Source of the DNA: Lycocorax pyrrhopterus obiensis
Taxonomy: Eukaryota > Chordata > Aves > Passeriformes > Paradisaeidae
Direction: 5' to 3'
DNA length: 64,000 nt
Assembly (NCBI GenBank): GCA_014706295.1
Contig: JACSVZ010000011.1
Coordinates: 456,663 to 520,662, forward strand
The notes below the pieces were generated by a model. It was not told the DNA's origin. It did not search any database and worked only from the letters and a program-made list of their open reading frames with translations. Positions 1 through 14,309 of this stretch are shown here, piece after piece. Within the stretch, counting starts at the first letter, position 1, and each line of letters starts with the position of its first letter. Position numbers and translations under genes: made by a program.

Positions 1-3000
1 CTGAATGCTGTAATTAACAGGCAGTTTTAGAAATTATTGGGTAATGCTATTTAATAGAAATATTGCCAAGTATTGTTGTAAAAACTTGGTTTGTTCCTTT
101 GGTATTAATATAAAATGAGTCAACATGGCTTCATTGGGAAGACATACCTTTGTCTGCTACATATCATTACCTACATTTTTACACTGGTTAAATATCACAG
201 TACAAATTTGGGAATTTTAAAGGTATTTCTCAAAACTAACTACAGGGTCAACAGCCTACTGAGCAACTACAATGCTGGTGATACAACCTGGCCCTTTTCT
301 TGTAACATGGCATTACTGCCCTAGGCCTGCTCCCACGGCAGCCAAGACAGCTTTTGCCACTGATGGTGTAAGCAGTAGCAAGTTTAAAGGTTTTTGGATC
401 AGTCAAATACACTCCTGTAAGCCTGAGCAGCATTTCCCTTGCAGCGTGTACAGTATCACTCAGAGAATTAATACAGCTTCTTGTTAATAAACTCTCCGGA
501 TCACACTGGAGAATACAGGTAACTCTGAGATAATGTGCTCTGCTCATGAGATGTAGCCGTTGTATCACCTAAGAACAGTTTCACTTATTTCACTTCAGTT
601 GCAATAGTGACCAAAAGGTTATTTCTCAAACCTTGTCACCCAGGAGGTACCAGCTGAAATGTTTCTGTTTGATTGCTAAAGAGTAGAAAGCAACACATTA
701 ATATTGGCAAATTTTAGATGAGGCATGATGTGGATGTTGCATGCCTCAGCCTAATGCCCACCTTCACTTCAGGAAAAGGACAAACCAGACTTGCAGACAC
801 ACTAATTGCCTCCTAGTTTGAGAGTTCCCACTCACCTGTTTGGAAATGAATTCCAGAACCTCCCTACTTTCTATTTACTGCACTGAGAGCCAGTAATCTC
901 ATAGTGCTTCTAAAGAGTCATTAATTGCATCCCTACTACAGCATTTTATGATGCCTTTTAATGTATAGATTTAAAAGAAAAGGCAGTCCATATAGAGATG
1001 GACCTTCCTGATACATGAAGGGGAGGCAAACTTCTCTCTCTGTTCAGCTTGAAGTAGCACAAAGGTGACTTGACAGCATGGGCGTGACCTGCCAAACCAG
1101 GGTCACCTCACCTCAGCTGCAGCACTCTTAAGGGCAAGGATCAGGCAGTGTCAAACAAAAACAGAGCTCCTGAAGTCCAGCTTCTGGCTGCACCCATGGG
1201 GAGTTTGAACACACAGGCTGTGCACCCTTTCTGGGGCAAGAGCCAATGCACTTACATTTTTCCTAAGGGCAGGCACTTCATAGCACATGGGCATTGACAC
1301 TAGAAACGCTGGTGGTCAACACCTTCTGGACATGCCTGAAGTAAGCAAGACAGGGACACTGACAGCACCAAAGGGATTTGGGTACCCCATCCCACTGGCT
1401 TTCAGAAGCATGTGCCACAACAAGCTCTTGGAGAACCCTGTGAAACCCAGACCATGATCTGGTGCCAGTTACAGCCTGCCAAGCTGAAATGGTGGCTAAC
1501 GTTCTCTGTAACCTGCACTGCTCTCGGAGCAGCTGGTGTGCAGTGATCCTGCTCAGGAGGGCACAGTAACTCCCCAGTTCTCTTTTGCAGACCCACATAC
1601 CTGCCCGTGCATGGTCTCAGTGGGGAGCAGAGCCTCGGGACAGTAAGGCACCCCAAAACACTCACAGGTCTGGAGGCTGGGTAGTCCTAGTGCCGGGGTC
1701 AGAAAAAAACCTGCTGCTATAGCAAACATTCCAGTGTATGGCATGGCTGTCACTAGCCTTATCCCTGCCTCGTAAGCAACCTCCCTGTTAGGTGACATGT
1801 CACATGCCTGTATCAGATGACACTGATACTATAGTGCTTATAGAGGTCGTGGAGCTGGTATATTATACATTGAGCGAATTGATTTCCCCTTCTATTGCTG
1901 TCTCTTCTCTTTTTCCTCCATTCATCTGCACATTAAAAGACAATGTATCCCCTTGTCCAGGCCCCATGTATCCTTGTATCAGGAGAATCCTTGTCCACTG
2001 GCTAGAAACAAGATGTTAATGCATCTTCTCTTTTGAAGTGTTATTCCATCCTCCCACACATCTTTCTTCTTTGGTAACTACAGTCAGCCATCCTCTAGGA
2101 CCTACACTCACTCTGATCCCAACTCACTGATGAACATACATAAAACCAGATCTTGCTACAGAGATTGCAGCTCCTGTTCCATAGTGTGTTTATAAGCTTG
2201 TTTGGATACTGTATCTGATCCCTAAATATGAGCCCACTTCCTGGGTAAGGACTCTGGGGCTTAGCATTCGCTCTGTGGAACAGGTCACTCATCTCAGCTC
2301 TCAGCACCAAAGCTCTGAACCTTAGAACCAAGGCAAGGGGAGGCTACCACTGGTCCTGATGAAGTGTTTGGGAACATCTTCCCTGTGGGTATAGGCTCCA
2401 CAGAACCTGAGCTCACCCAGGAGGGCTTCAATGAGCCTTCTTGCAGACTCTGTTACAGTGGAGCACCCAGCTGAGTGGCTGAAGGTGCACTAGGGGCCCT
2501 TGTCTTGCTCCTCCTGCCCTCCCTTCCCAGGCAGAGCCCTGCACTCTGGGGCTGGGGCCCTCTCTACATGCTTGGCCTCGCTTCTGGTAAAAATTTCTCA
2601 CTTCATACCAACAACCCCCTGCGATGATGGAAGATGCTGAGCAACCACAGAGCTTGGTGTGGGACACTGGTGCCAAAGAGGTTTCAAAAGGTGAAGGGAG
2701 GAAAAGTTGCCTACTGCTGTCATTATAATGGCTCAGCACTGATGCCATAAATAAAAGGAAGTGTGTTAGATGTTTCATTTTGCTTGTGTCTAAACTGTTT
2801 GGTTAGAATCTGAATAAACCTCTTTTGTCAATTTTATTACCTTTTTGATATAAAATAAATAACCTTAAACAAAGAAGGAGTGGAGACTTGCCAAGCCAGA
2901 CTGGTTCAATAGGAACTGCACTGACAAGGGAATAATTTTGTCCCAAAGAAAAGGGAATGAAATTATAAGCTTTCAGGATGGCAAAGCACCGACAGTAAGG

Positions 3001-4940
3001 AGCTGTGTTTTACACAGGAGGCTCTAGAATTTAAAAGGGGACTCTTCAAAAAAGGAAAGGAAAAACCAAAAATGCTATTGCTAAATTTTTTGCTACCAGA
3101 GCTGCTTTCTAGCTTAATGGGAAGGCTGCATGCAAACAGCTGCTGAGAAGTAGGAGTGTGACAGGGTAACAGCCATTAGGAACATTTTAATGATCATAAA
3201 AAAATCATGAAGAAATGATACCAAGTATTAAGTAACTGAATAAAAAACAGACATCAAGAAATCATGCTTTTACTTTGCAATTAATCTTAGCAGTGAGTTC
3301 TAGGCTTACCACCCTGATGCCAACATGGGAACTTCCAGTAAGCAGCAACACATAATTACTGCTGGGTGGAGGTGAATCAACCACTTTCTGTCATGAAGCA
3401 AAGGAGAGACCCTCAGACCATCTGCCAAAGGTGGGTGGGTGAATAAGAGTGTTACTTTCTTGCTAGACTCCAATCAGGGCACCACACCTTTTGATAGTAT
3501 CTCTGTAATAAGCAAACAACTTTAAATGATATTGTGTCACTCCAGGAGGGTGACCCAGTAAATCAGGTTTCATTAATGCAGAAGGACTGCAGTGTGCAGG
3601 TGCTCGCACTTACCTTGGGACCCCGGAATCCTCAGCCTGCCATGCAGAGGAACCTAAGCTGTGTCTCCTTCATTAGCAATGCACATGGCTCCACAGCAGC
3701 ACTGTCACTACACTAACATCCTATTTGCTTTTCTGTGCATCACTCTTAAAAGTCTTCTAATGTGCTAGTAAGGAGATTACAAGTGTAAGTCCATCACAGA
3801 ATTACCATCACATTAGCATGGATACAAAAAATGATGACAGAATCACGTATGTTTCTTCCAATTAGCAGGACACGCCTGATGCTGCCTGCCTGAGTGTTCC
3901 TATAGAGTCGTTACCAGCCACCACTGTGCTGCCTCTTTCCTCAAGTGCAATTCCATGGTCCAGTTTCAGCCACAAAGAATGTGTCTGCTCTGCTGAGTCT
4001 CGTTGTGAAGGCCCCAATGAATCCTGCAGGACCACCTGTGAGGCTGGCCCATTGCTTTTTTTACCACTGTTTCCAGGAGTTTTGTTTTCCACAGAAAAGG
4101 GGTGATTCAGGGGATGTCACAGATGCTGTCCCGGCTGGGAGCAGGTGCTTTGGCTGCAGCCAGGCCCCTATGCAAGGAATAAGTCTCAGGCCACCCAGAT
4201 GCAGGCCAGCTTGGCACAGTAGTATTTGTCCTGCTTGGGCTCCACAGTCAGACCTGGTGGCTTTTCAACCATTCTTTTTCTTACCTTCTATAGCAGTACC
4301 ATTGACCTCAGTCTTGTACTCAGATACCAGTGAACCAAAGTTGTAACTAGTGAAACTCAACTGTTGTCTCTGAATTCAAACCACTATCGGCCATAATGCA
4401 AATGTGGGTTTTGGCAAATGCCTGGTCCTTCCTGTTGACTGAACTATTCATGCTCTCTAGAAAAGACCATGCCTATCCCTGATACTCCATGCAGTTGATC
4501 TTACCCTTTCTTCCTGCGTATTTTTTCCTTTTACTCCAACTAGTTGAATCCTTGCCAGGGTCAGGACCTGGCACCACCATACTCTACTGTTCAGTGGCCT
4601 GGTAGCCTCACTCCTCTGCTCTTCCCATTTCTTCCTTGTAGGGCTCCTGCTCTGAGGTAACACAAAGACGACGGCAACAATGGCAGGACGATTGTCCTTG
4701 GTGGTGGGGCTGGGAAGAAAGGGAGTCCCAGTGGAGGAGAAAGAGAAGCAACCTAACCAGGACACTCCTGAGTTTGGCCTGCTCAGCTACTCCCTAACAA
4801 AAATTTCCTCAACCAACAGCACAGGTTCATGCTGAAGTTCTCACAAATTCAACACATGCAATCAACCCACTTGTTCTGAAAGGGATTAATGAAAGCAAAG
4901 ATGAAGATGTCTTACATAAGATATCCATAAATTTTTCCTG
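1..4940. other. Intergenic DNA, no gene recognised
   Basis: AT-moderate DNA far downstream of CEBPA. The open frames are short (at most 133 residues), overlap on both strands and show no domain I recognise. In mammals SLC7A10 lies on this side of CEBPA, but I found no stretch resembling its transmembrane segments. No clear repeat family was identified. Confidence 0.6.
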
Positions 4941-4944
4941 GGAA

Positions 4945-5835
4945 TATTATGGAGCAAATCCACAAAGGAGCCATGTCCAGATACAAGAAGGTAGCTAGTA
5001 ACAGCCAGTATGGATCTAATAGAGACAAATTGTACCTGACCGGTGTGGTTGTCACCTGTACTGGAATGATGTGCTCAATGGACAAGGTGGGGGAAGCAGT
5101 GGATGTCTCTTATTTTGTTTTAGCATGGTCTTTGACATTGTCTCCCATATGGGCCAATCTAGGATAGCATTGCCTGACTGGATGCACCACAACCTGGCTG
5201 AAAAAAGCTCATGGCTATCCCGTAAGGCTTGAAGGATAATAATGGTCAAGAACTAGACATTTAATTGGTATTAACAGATGACATTCTTCAAGTGACAACA
5301 CTAAGGCCAGTCTTCACCAGAAATCTGGATGACAGAAAATAATGGTTCCTCAGCAAGTTTGTGTAGGACACTGAATTGAGGTTCTATGTCATTACGCTGG
5401 AGGACAAGGCAGCCATTCAGGTGTCTTCAGCAACCTGGAAGACAAGCCTGAAAGAAATATGTTGAAATTCATCAAGGACAAATGTAAAGTCTGCACCTGA
5501 CACAGAATAAAACTGACAGTCAGCATCATGCCTTTGCAGTGCTGATGGGCAATGGCACCCTGGCCTGCATAAGCCAGGCTCTCTGCAGAGGTGAGCAGCA
5601 CAAGAGCAGAAGAAATTGCAATGGACATCATAGAAGAAATTTTTTGAAATAAGAGCAGTTAAACTTGATCAGGTGCCCAGAGAGGTTTGTGAAATCCCCA
5701 TCCTTGGAGATTTCAAAAATTTAATGGACAAAGCCCTGAGCAGCCTAAGCTAATGCTGAGGTTAGCCCTGCTTTGAGGAGGTTGGTGTGCAGCCTTCCAG
5801 ATGTCCCTTCCAACCAATATTATTTTGTGTCTGTT
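4945..5835 (+). mobile_element. CR1 LINE fragment, 3' part, heavily decayed
   Basis: About 0.9 kb resembling the 3' half of a chicken-repeat-1 (CR1) non-LTR retrotransposon in sense orientation. Recognisable blocks are the remnant of the reverse-transcriptase C-terminal region (near 5010-5150), the block around 5330-5520, and the 3' untranslated block reading GTGCCCAGAGAGGTTTGTG (near 5671) and ending in CCCTTCCAACCA (near 5806). The coding frame is broken by many stops and indels, so it is an old, 5'-truncated, immobile copy. CR1 is the main LINE family of birds. Subfamily cannot be assigned by eye. Confidence 0.8.
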
Positions 5836-5839
5836 TTGT

Positions 5840-8800
5840 TGGGCTTTTTTGTTAGTTTTTATAGATGTTAACCAGGGACGTTCGTCTGGAGTTAATGATT
5901 CCCCAGAAAGAATGGAAGCTGCTACCACTATTGTGGTTACCTGCCAATTATTTATTTATAGTATGAATGAATTCTGAGTATGCATCACAAGTTCAAACAG
6001 TCAAGAGGCTTCACTTCAGAGATTTTGTGTTTAAGGATCAAAGATATTAACTTTCTCTCTCAGATCTTAAAACTAAGCAGAAAACAGGTCCTGCCTCCAC
6101 ATAGGAGTCAAATTTGCAAAAACCTCCTCAGTTCAGAGCTAGCAGAAGAAAGACTATTTTTCAGCATTGTTTTGGATATATGCAGCTCTCACACATTCTT
6201 GTGGTGGCAACTCAACATGTTGAGAGGCTTTCTAATGAAAACATTGTTTTTGCCTGAAAGCAACACCTGAGATCTTGCCTCCAAACTGAACCTCTTGCTT
6301 CAGGATCTTCCTCACACCATTATTTGTTTGCTTAGATACTGCAGCCCACCTCTACTCCCAGACTGTCCCTTGCATAAGGGTGTGGAGCAGCCTGTGATCT
6401 CAAAGGTGTGCAGGGGAAAACCTTCCAGGTTCTGACACACTCCACAGAGCAGGACACACAGGGAGCATGTGTGGGCACAGAGCAACTCTTCACACACACA
6501 TACCCACGCACCCACCCCAGCTGGTACCCGCATTCGGCTGCATCCCAGCCAACATGCTGGGCTGTGCACTATTTGTGTGCAGCCATTTGTCCAGCAGCCC
6601 AAGCTGCCAAAAGTTCAGGAAAACAGCTGCTGCCATGACAAAACCACAACGAAAGTTGGTTGCTGAGTCTCAGCAGAACCATGCTGCAAACACTGAGGCA
6701 TGGGAGACCATGCCTCCAAACAGCACTGCCTGCAACACCAGGTGTGTCACCCGGAAGGGGGGCAGGATATTGAGATATATAGGATATATAGACCTGCTGG
6801 TCTCTGGATAGACAAAGGTCACTCCTGTGAGTCACAGACCCAAATTCCCCTCAACCCCAAAGGCTCAGACCACCCAGCCCTTCTGTAAGCTTATTGTTGT
6901 CAGAACAACAACGAATCTCAGAAAAGGCACCAGATTTGTGCATTAAAAATAATAAATGCAGATCTCTGCCTTAGTTAAGTTTTGTGACACCAACACAAAA
7001 CCTGTGCCAAAAAGCAAAAAATAAATAAATTGAAGTAAAACCCCAAACCTATTTGAAAGTATGTTGAGAAACTAACAAGCAGAACCTCTTATCCAAACAA
7101 ATCATAGCTAGATCTTGGGTGATACCATGCTTATCAAAGTTTAGCCAAGGAGCTTGCTTGGAGATACTTCTCCAGCCTTAACATAATACTACCAGCCTGG
7201 ACAAGTGCTACTAGAAAACACCTCATTAAAATGCTGTTGTGGTATTTATGTATAGATAGTAATTTATATCATATCCATCATCCACACTGATCTGGCAACT
7301 ATGATCAGCAAATTGGACTGCTTCTCCCATGGCACTCCCGGCCCAAATCCACTCCCCCACGTCCCCCACTCCCTTATCAACACAACTGCTTCCCACTGGG
7401 TATCTGCATGTGTTCAGCCTGACAGAAGTGTCATTCTGAATAAGGTTCTCTCTGTCCGCATTTATCCAGCCCTGCGGCACTCCAAACATGCAGGTGGGGT
7501 ATCAGAGATGCAACAGCCACATCAAGAGCCAGACACACATCTGTGGTGCTCTGCAGGTAAGTATACTTGGGTGCAATCATCAGAGGCACAACAGAGCTTA
7601 TCCCTGCAATGGACAGGCAGCTGGAATCTATATTTGCTGGAGGGCCCAAGTGGCTTTGGAATGCACCAAGGATAATACCAGAGAAACACATCTGCAGGTC
7701 ACAGACACTAGTGGAACAGCCAATGTGATAAAACACCTTGTAAGAAATCACAGGGTGTGTCTTCCATGAAAAAAAAAAGGAAAAAGAGAAAAAGACTGGC
7801 CAAAAAAAAAGGAGGTTAGGTGAGGTAGCTGGGACTGCCAGGAGCAATGTGAAATCAGTTTACATTACAGCAGGTTGCTCTTGATTTCACTACAGCAGTC
7901 GTCATGCTTGGTAAGAATAACAAGCTATTCATATGGCAGCCACCATTGTGCAGCTCAGCACATGCAGCCCAGTGTAAAAAAATCCAAGCCAATGTAGTGA
8001 CTAGGATGGGACTTTTTTTTATAAGCACGTAAGATGGTTATGTAAATGAGCTTCCACTTCAGGAATCTGTGAGAAAATTGATTCCCTGTAAGAGGAATTT
8101 GTTACTGGAGCACCTTATGTTTTACCTGAAATCTGCACTTTGGATTGAAACAGTGTCATATACATCCCTCTGCAGCTCCTAGGTCCTTCCCACTATCTGG
8201 CCCCTTCAGTCTCCAACTTACTTTAATACTTTCAAGCTCAGCAGCTATCTAGATTTGCACCTTCATGCATGCCCAGAACTGCCCTAGTCCTGACAAGGCC
8301 AAGCAGCTCAGCCCAATTCACACCTATGTCTGATCAGGATCAAGAAACTAGGCGTTGCTTTGCCTAAATACCCTGAGGGCTTTGATCGGGGATTATATGT
8401 TACCTGGTGACTGTTTCATGTAAAATGCATAAACAGTCCTGGGAGCAGAGTCCAGAATCTCAAACTCCTGTACAAATGCTGGAACCAGTAGGTAGGACAG
8501 CCATGCTCACCTCACTCACCGGCACAGTGATTCAACAGCACGTTGCTGTAGAGCAGCAGCTCCTCAGCAGAGCGCAGGCCCGGAATATTCAGCTTCCAGC
8601 CTTGTGGCTTGGGTGCTCTGCTGGAGGTTGCAGCTGAGAACAAACAGCCTCAGGAGAACAGTGACCCTGTTTGTCACTTCCTGGCTGCTGGTAATCCACA
8701 TTTCAGATTAGACATTTGTGCTGTGACAGAAGGCTGCTTCCAGAGGTCAGGACCACTGCAGCAGTAGCATTTAAGTCTTAAAATTTCCCTATTAATCTCT

Positions 8801-11800
8801 CCGGTCACCACCCTAAATGTTTTGGTCCTTGTGTGGAAGTGCCAGGCTTGCCTCAGGCATGCTGCAGGGATTGCTAGCTCAAAAGTCAGGAGCTGGGCAC
8901 TAGAAATAAGAAACACAGAGCTTAATACTGAGACATCAAAGTACGATATAACTTAAAAAACTTGCAATTGCGTCTGCAAATGGATATATTGCATCCTCAG
9001 CCTAGGCACTCAGGTCTTGGTGTATGACATGAGGAGTGTCATGAATTAACGTGTGCTAAGTGAGAAAGCCATTGGGAAAATCTGTACTGCTGCTATTGCT
9101 GCAGGGAAACAAAGTCCTCCCCTACCCAAATCAGCTTCCTGCCTGATAATGCTCTCTCCCTAACAACTAGTGGTGCATTTGTCTCATTCAGGACCATTTG
9201 GGGGGTGAGAGCAAGCAGCTCTGTTTCTTCTAAAAATGGGGGGAAATCACATTTATATCTTTAAATAGCAAAATTATTTCTGTGTCTGCTTGCATTGCTC
9301 CTAGAAGAATTATTTTACCATAAAAATGCACAAATTATTGCATTTCTCGGAGGAAACATCCAACTGAACATGCTTCCATCTGGACCAAATTCATGACAGT
9401 GTGCAGCTTGGTCTGGTTAGCTTCCATTTTTACTACAAAAATTATATTTGTGATGGTAGAAATAGATAATTCTGTCCTGGACCAAGTACACAAAAATGCT
9501 TTGAAAAATGCTGTATCTTGCTTATAAATGCAAAGCAGAGGTTGTTTCTAAGTTTCACTTATTCAAGAACTCTTCCATCGTGAATTTCCCTATTTGCTGC
9601 AGTGCTGAGGAAGTTCCTTTGGAAACCACTCAGCACACACAGTACACACACTGAAAATACCAGGAGAGAGCCACAAGCCAAGTTGTTTCTCATAAATGCT
9701 CTCAGGCTTCCATCTGACATTACACAATAAAGAGCAAAGCTATTCACATTACTTTCATGCCATGATCTGGAGGCAGAACCTCTTTCTGATACCTCAGAAG
9801 AATGAAAAAAAGAAAGACAAAGCTGGGAATATGCTTCTGAATTGTACACTGCAGCCAAAGTGAGCTCCACCATGACTTTATGACTAATGCTACAACTCAT
9901 CTTTGGATTTCCACTGCCTTCACCATCAAAGGAATATTAGGGACTCCCCAGCTAAAAGCAGGAGCAGCTACCAACAGAGCTCTTCATCACTATAGCTGCT
10001 GCTCTAAGAAATTTGGCTCCTCCAGCACAAAGCAGAAGCAGAACAAAGTCACTGGTGGGTCCAACCCCACGACCATCATTAGCTACAGAGGACTATGGAT
10101 ACTGCAGGGGTAGAAAAGGAAAACTACTTTCTCTGAGGCTGATGACTGCCAGGGTGCATGAAGCTCCAACATACAAGCTGAGGAAGCATGTCACTGTGCT
10201 GTTCCCCAACACTGAAGCTCACTTGGTCCAGCAATGGCAGTGCAGAGCTCTGATTCACAGCACTGTTTGCAGGGCCACCCTGTGCAAATCAGTAACGGCT
10301 TCAGGGGAAAATTAACAGATGGTCATGGGGAAAATTCCCAGGGTTTCTTCTTCCTCTCCTCTGTGATAATAGGCTACTCACGACTGTCTGAAACCACCTG
10401 TGTTTTTCCCAGGCATCCTGGCTACCAGTTAGAACAAAGTGTATGTCTCTACAGTGGTGTTGGCAGCACTGGGCTCGCTTTTCATTAAAAGCCTCACATT
10501 TGTGTGCAAGAGACTGTACAGTCCAGAAGCTCACTGCCATGACGCCACTGAGGGGTGACATGGTAGTGATGACTAATACTCAGGCTTAGGTTCAGGGAAT
10601 ACTTAATATTTTTTAGCTAATCCCACTGCTTCAGGGAGTAAATCCTGATACCCCAGTTTTCCCACTGCTGTAAGGGGAAGAAGTAAATCATCACCTGGTT
10701 TTTAGAGAATGAGTGCAGTGAATCAGTGTTGTTAAAGACTCCTGCAACTTGCTAGGCAACTTAGAAACAACGGATGTTACCCAGAACAAAGCACAACATG
10801 AGGAAATAGCACACAATCCAGGGAAAAGAGCAGAAAAAACCACCACTCTGAGTGTACTGCTGCAGCAAATGTGTATCTCATGAGTAAGGTGAATTTTCAC
10901 GTGGCATCACAATTCTGCAAAGTCTGCCATCTAGTAACATTTACTGCTCTCCCTGCCATGACATGTGATGTACAGCATGGCCATGTGCTCCTCCAGAGCA
11001 GCATGGAGGCACAGGATCTGGACTTTATGTTGCCATCCTTCTAGCCTTGCTTAAGCTACAAGATATTTGCTAAAATCCCCAGCTCAGCCAGATTTCATAA
11101 AAGTGAGCATGAATTTCATGTAACTCCCTGTTTCTGACACCAGGTTTTCTGGGATGAGCATCCTGAACACATCCCAGTTCATCTGGGATGAACTGACCTG
11201 CAGGTCAGTTCAAGGGTCTGTGAGCTGGACTGCTTGCCAACCACCCACCTGAAGCCCATCGTGCAGGTACAGACACATAGGACAGCACCAACGACACCTG
11301 CTTCCCCAGGACACTGTGTGTCCTCCACTCCCCTCCTTCTCATCCTAGTGTCAGTAACACAGAACACAGTAAGGCAAACATGAGGGCTCTGGGGCACCCA
11401 AAATATCCCTTTCCCGGCAGCAAAGAGCCACTGGTGCTGCGTCCTGATGTGTGTGAGCACTCAGTTGCATGAATCCTCTTTTCCTCCCACTACAAAGACC
11501 CTACAACAGCTCCCACATATGTTCTTCCCAGTATAGTCTACTGTTTCCTCACATCAGAATCTGCTCAGTCTCGCTGTCTTCTGCTTGGTGCAGACGGGCA
11601 GCTCGGTACAAAGCCATTCCTTCCCTCTCCTGCTCGTGTGGCCAAGCCTTGGATGGAGGCAGGCCTTGGTCCCTCTATGACTACAGAGCTCAAGAAGACT
11701 CTGTTAAAGGTTCGGTTCTCGAAAGATGCTCTGACCTCACAGCCAAACACAACCTCCTCTGCAGAGACAACCTTTCCTCGCAAACCCGTCTCCCTTACCC

Positions 11801-14190
11801 AGGGTTAACAGGCAGTTGGGACTGCTGGAGCAGGGGTTCTTGATTTGTTAAAGGATCACTGCCTTTCCAAATTGCATTTCAGGAAGCTAGGAATTGTAAT
11901 CTGCAGTCTGCATGATTTCTGTTTCCAAAGGTGATCTTGTGTGTGTGTGTGTGCCTGTGTATGTGCCACCCTCCCTTGAGAAATAACCATGCCTGGGGCA
12001 GACCACCCTCAGGCACTGTGGGGGCATGCCAGCTGTGCCATGCTGGCTGCTCTTTGGCTATGGCTGCTCCGGTCCTGTGTCCATCACATTCCCTATTTGG
12101 AGGACTAGATATGGGCCTCAGGCCAGGCCAGTTGAAGGACAGGAGCACGAAGTGTTACAGCTGAGAAGCTGTGGTTAGCTGGTAGGTGTCACAAGTATTA
12201 CTTTTATGATAAGTGGCTCTAATGGCAAAACCTTTTCTAGGGAATCCTACCTGCAGCCAGTAGATGAACCACAAAGGACAGACTCCATCCCTTTTCCAGA
12301 ATACTGTTTGGTGTCTAAAGACAAGTATTTCTTAGCAAATTACTGTTTAGGGGTTTTTTTGCAAAAGACAATGACAGAACAGGGGTCACAATGCATAAAG
12401 TGCACATATGCTCAGTCATTTGGAAGAAGGATGTGCTGTAGCACCCATGTTTGAATTTTAACTGTTGACTGCGAGCCAGCCACAGAGATGATGTAGGTGT
12501 TTTTTTAAATTACATTGGTAACTTAGTGGGGTGTCTGTAAGCAGGCCAACTGCACCACAGCTCTTGACTGGCACAATTCCATAGAGAAGATGCACATGTC
12601 TGAGCCTAAAGGAGAATTTCCCAGGAGATAAATAATGCCCTACCTGATATTTCAACCTTGATTGCCTACAGTGTCCTGAGACAAACACTGCAAGAAATAT
12701 GGAAACAATTTTGTTGTTGTTATTGTTGCTGTTGTCCCCTGGTTACAAATCCTCTCAATAGATTTGAAGATGTTGAAAATAATCTATGAGAATGTGGATT
12801 ATTTTTTAACTGGTATTTTAGTCCAGAACTGGAAAGAATGGTGATGGAAGAAAAGCTAAGCCAGGCTGATTTGTTACAGTAAAGCTGTGCTGTACTTTAG
12901 ATTACTTATTAACAAACAGCAAATGGGCCTCTGCCTTGACCTTTTTTCATTTGAGCAAATATACTCTTCCTGCCCCTTGTAAACAGAAGTTACTGGTAAC
13001 TGAGTCATGTACCCCCTCACATCCCTGGAGTTAGTTTTTTTCATCTGTGGCAAGGATTTTAGTAAAATTGAATTTTGCCAGGCTCACCAAGGTTATTAGC
13101 AGTATTATTAGTCTTAATAATACAACAGTAATAATACTTCTTGGGATCACCATAAACCTGAAAACATCTAAGTACTTCACAAATTAATTAACAAAACTCC
13201 ATAGGAGGTCTGAGAAACCAGCAGGAATTGTCAGCTTTGCTTCAGAGCTGAAGAGCTGAAAACAGAGCCACAGCAACCAGAAGTGGCAGTTTGCTTGATG
13301 AATTTCAACTAATGGCTGTTCCCTTGGTGTCATGAAATGCCAGGTGCACAGTGCCTCTGGCAACACCGCCAGGTTAAAAGCAGCAGCCCACAGCACGTAT
13401 CTGGAGCAGGAGAAGTCAGTAGTAGGTTTGGGAACTGGAATCAAAAAGATAGGTTCTCCCACTGAGAGCTGGGATTTCAGTAGCTGCTGTGCTTTCAATG
13501 GGACTGTTGGATGTGCCCCAGGTATCTTGTGCCTTGGGATGCTCAGCAAATGGTTCCTTGGGCACTTCAGAATATCCCACTTCTGCAGGTCTTCAGTGAA
13601 GCTGAACAGCAAGAACATGCCTACAAATCTGCAAATGTCCCAACAAGCTATGGCTATCCACTCCTGTGCCAGCTTTGTTAAACCTTTTTGAATGAAGGAG
13701 GCAAACTCTGACAACCACAAGGAACTCCTCTGCAAAGCTGATGACTACTTTTCCTACCTAATTATTTCCTTGACTTGTCTCTACTGGTATTAAACCCCCA
13801 GTGGTGGCCAAAACATGACAATAGCACCAAAGAGTTTGTAGAATTCATCTTGATTTTAAGTTAATTTATCCTGCAGATATCACCCAAATCCATTTTGTAA
13901 AGGAAAACATCAGGTACTCAGAAAACAAGGTGAAAGTTTCATCTAGATTCTTAACCAGTTTTAACAGTTTTTGCACCATGGGGTAATTACTTGTACTAAT
14001 TGCAGACTCCTCTAAGATACATTATGCCACAGCATTTGGATGATTGGATGTACAATTTGGAGGAGTGACTTTTTTGTTTTGTTGATTTGTTCAAAAACCT
14101 TATCATTTGTAGGCATAGAAAGGACACAGACAAAGTCAATCTTCGCTTGAAGTCAGAAGGACAAAGTCCTAAGAACAGCAGCCTCACAAA
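5840..14190. other. Intergenic DNA, no gene recognised
   Basis: No exon, RNA gene or intact mobile element was recognised. A short GT run lies near 11938-11956. The open frames are short and overlap on both strands. Confidence 0.55.
13184..13735 (-). other. Unexplained 183-codon open frame, probably not coding
   Basis: This is the longest open frame in the non-GC-rich, non-repeat part of the left arm. It starts with Met and has no recognisable domain. The residue mix (many W, L, F, C and S) looks like chance translation. A 119-codon frame overlaps it on the other strand at 13332-13691, which argues against coding selection on either strand. Listed only because its length is above its surroundings. 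Confidence 0.1.
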
Positions 14191-14195
14191 TGAGA

Positions 14196-14305
14196 GATCC
14201 AGGTGCAGTTTCTCACTCTGACGCAGACTGCTGGTATAACCTTGAGCATGTCACATAACCTGTCTGTCCCCAACTGTAAAATTAGGATAATAGTAGTTCA
14301 TGCCA
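14196..14305 (+). mobile_element. MIR/CORE-type SINE relic
   Basis: The string of words GACTGCTGGTATAACC, TTGAGCATGTCACATAACC, TGTAAAATTAGGATAATAG follows the order of the conserved core and 3' part of MIR elements (tRNA-derived SINEs mobilised by L2-type LINEs). It is strongly diverged, as expected for an insertion dating from early amniotes. Confidence 0.7.
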
Positions 14306-14309
14306 AAAC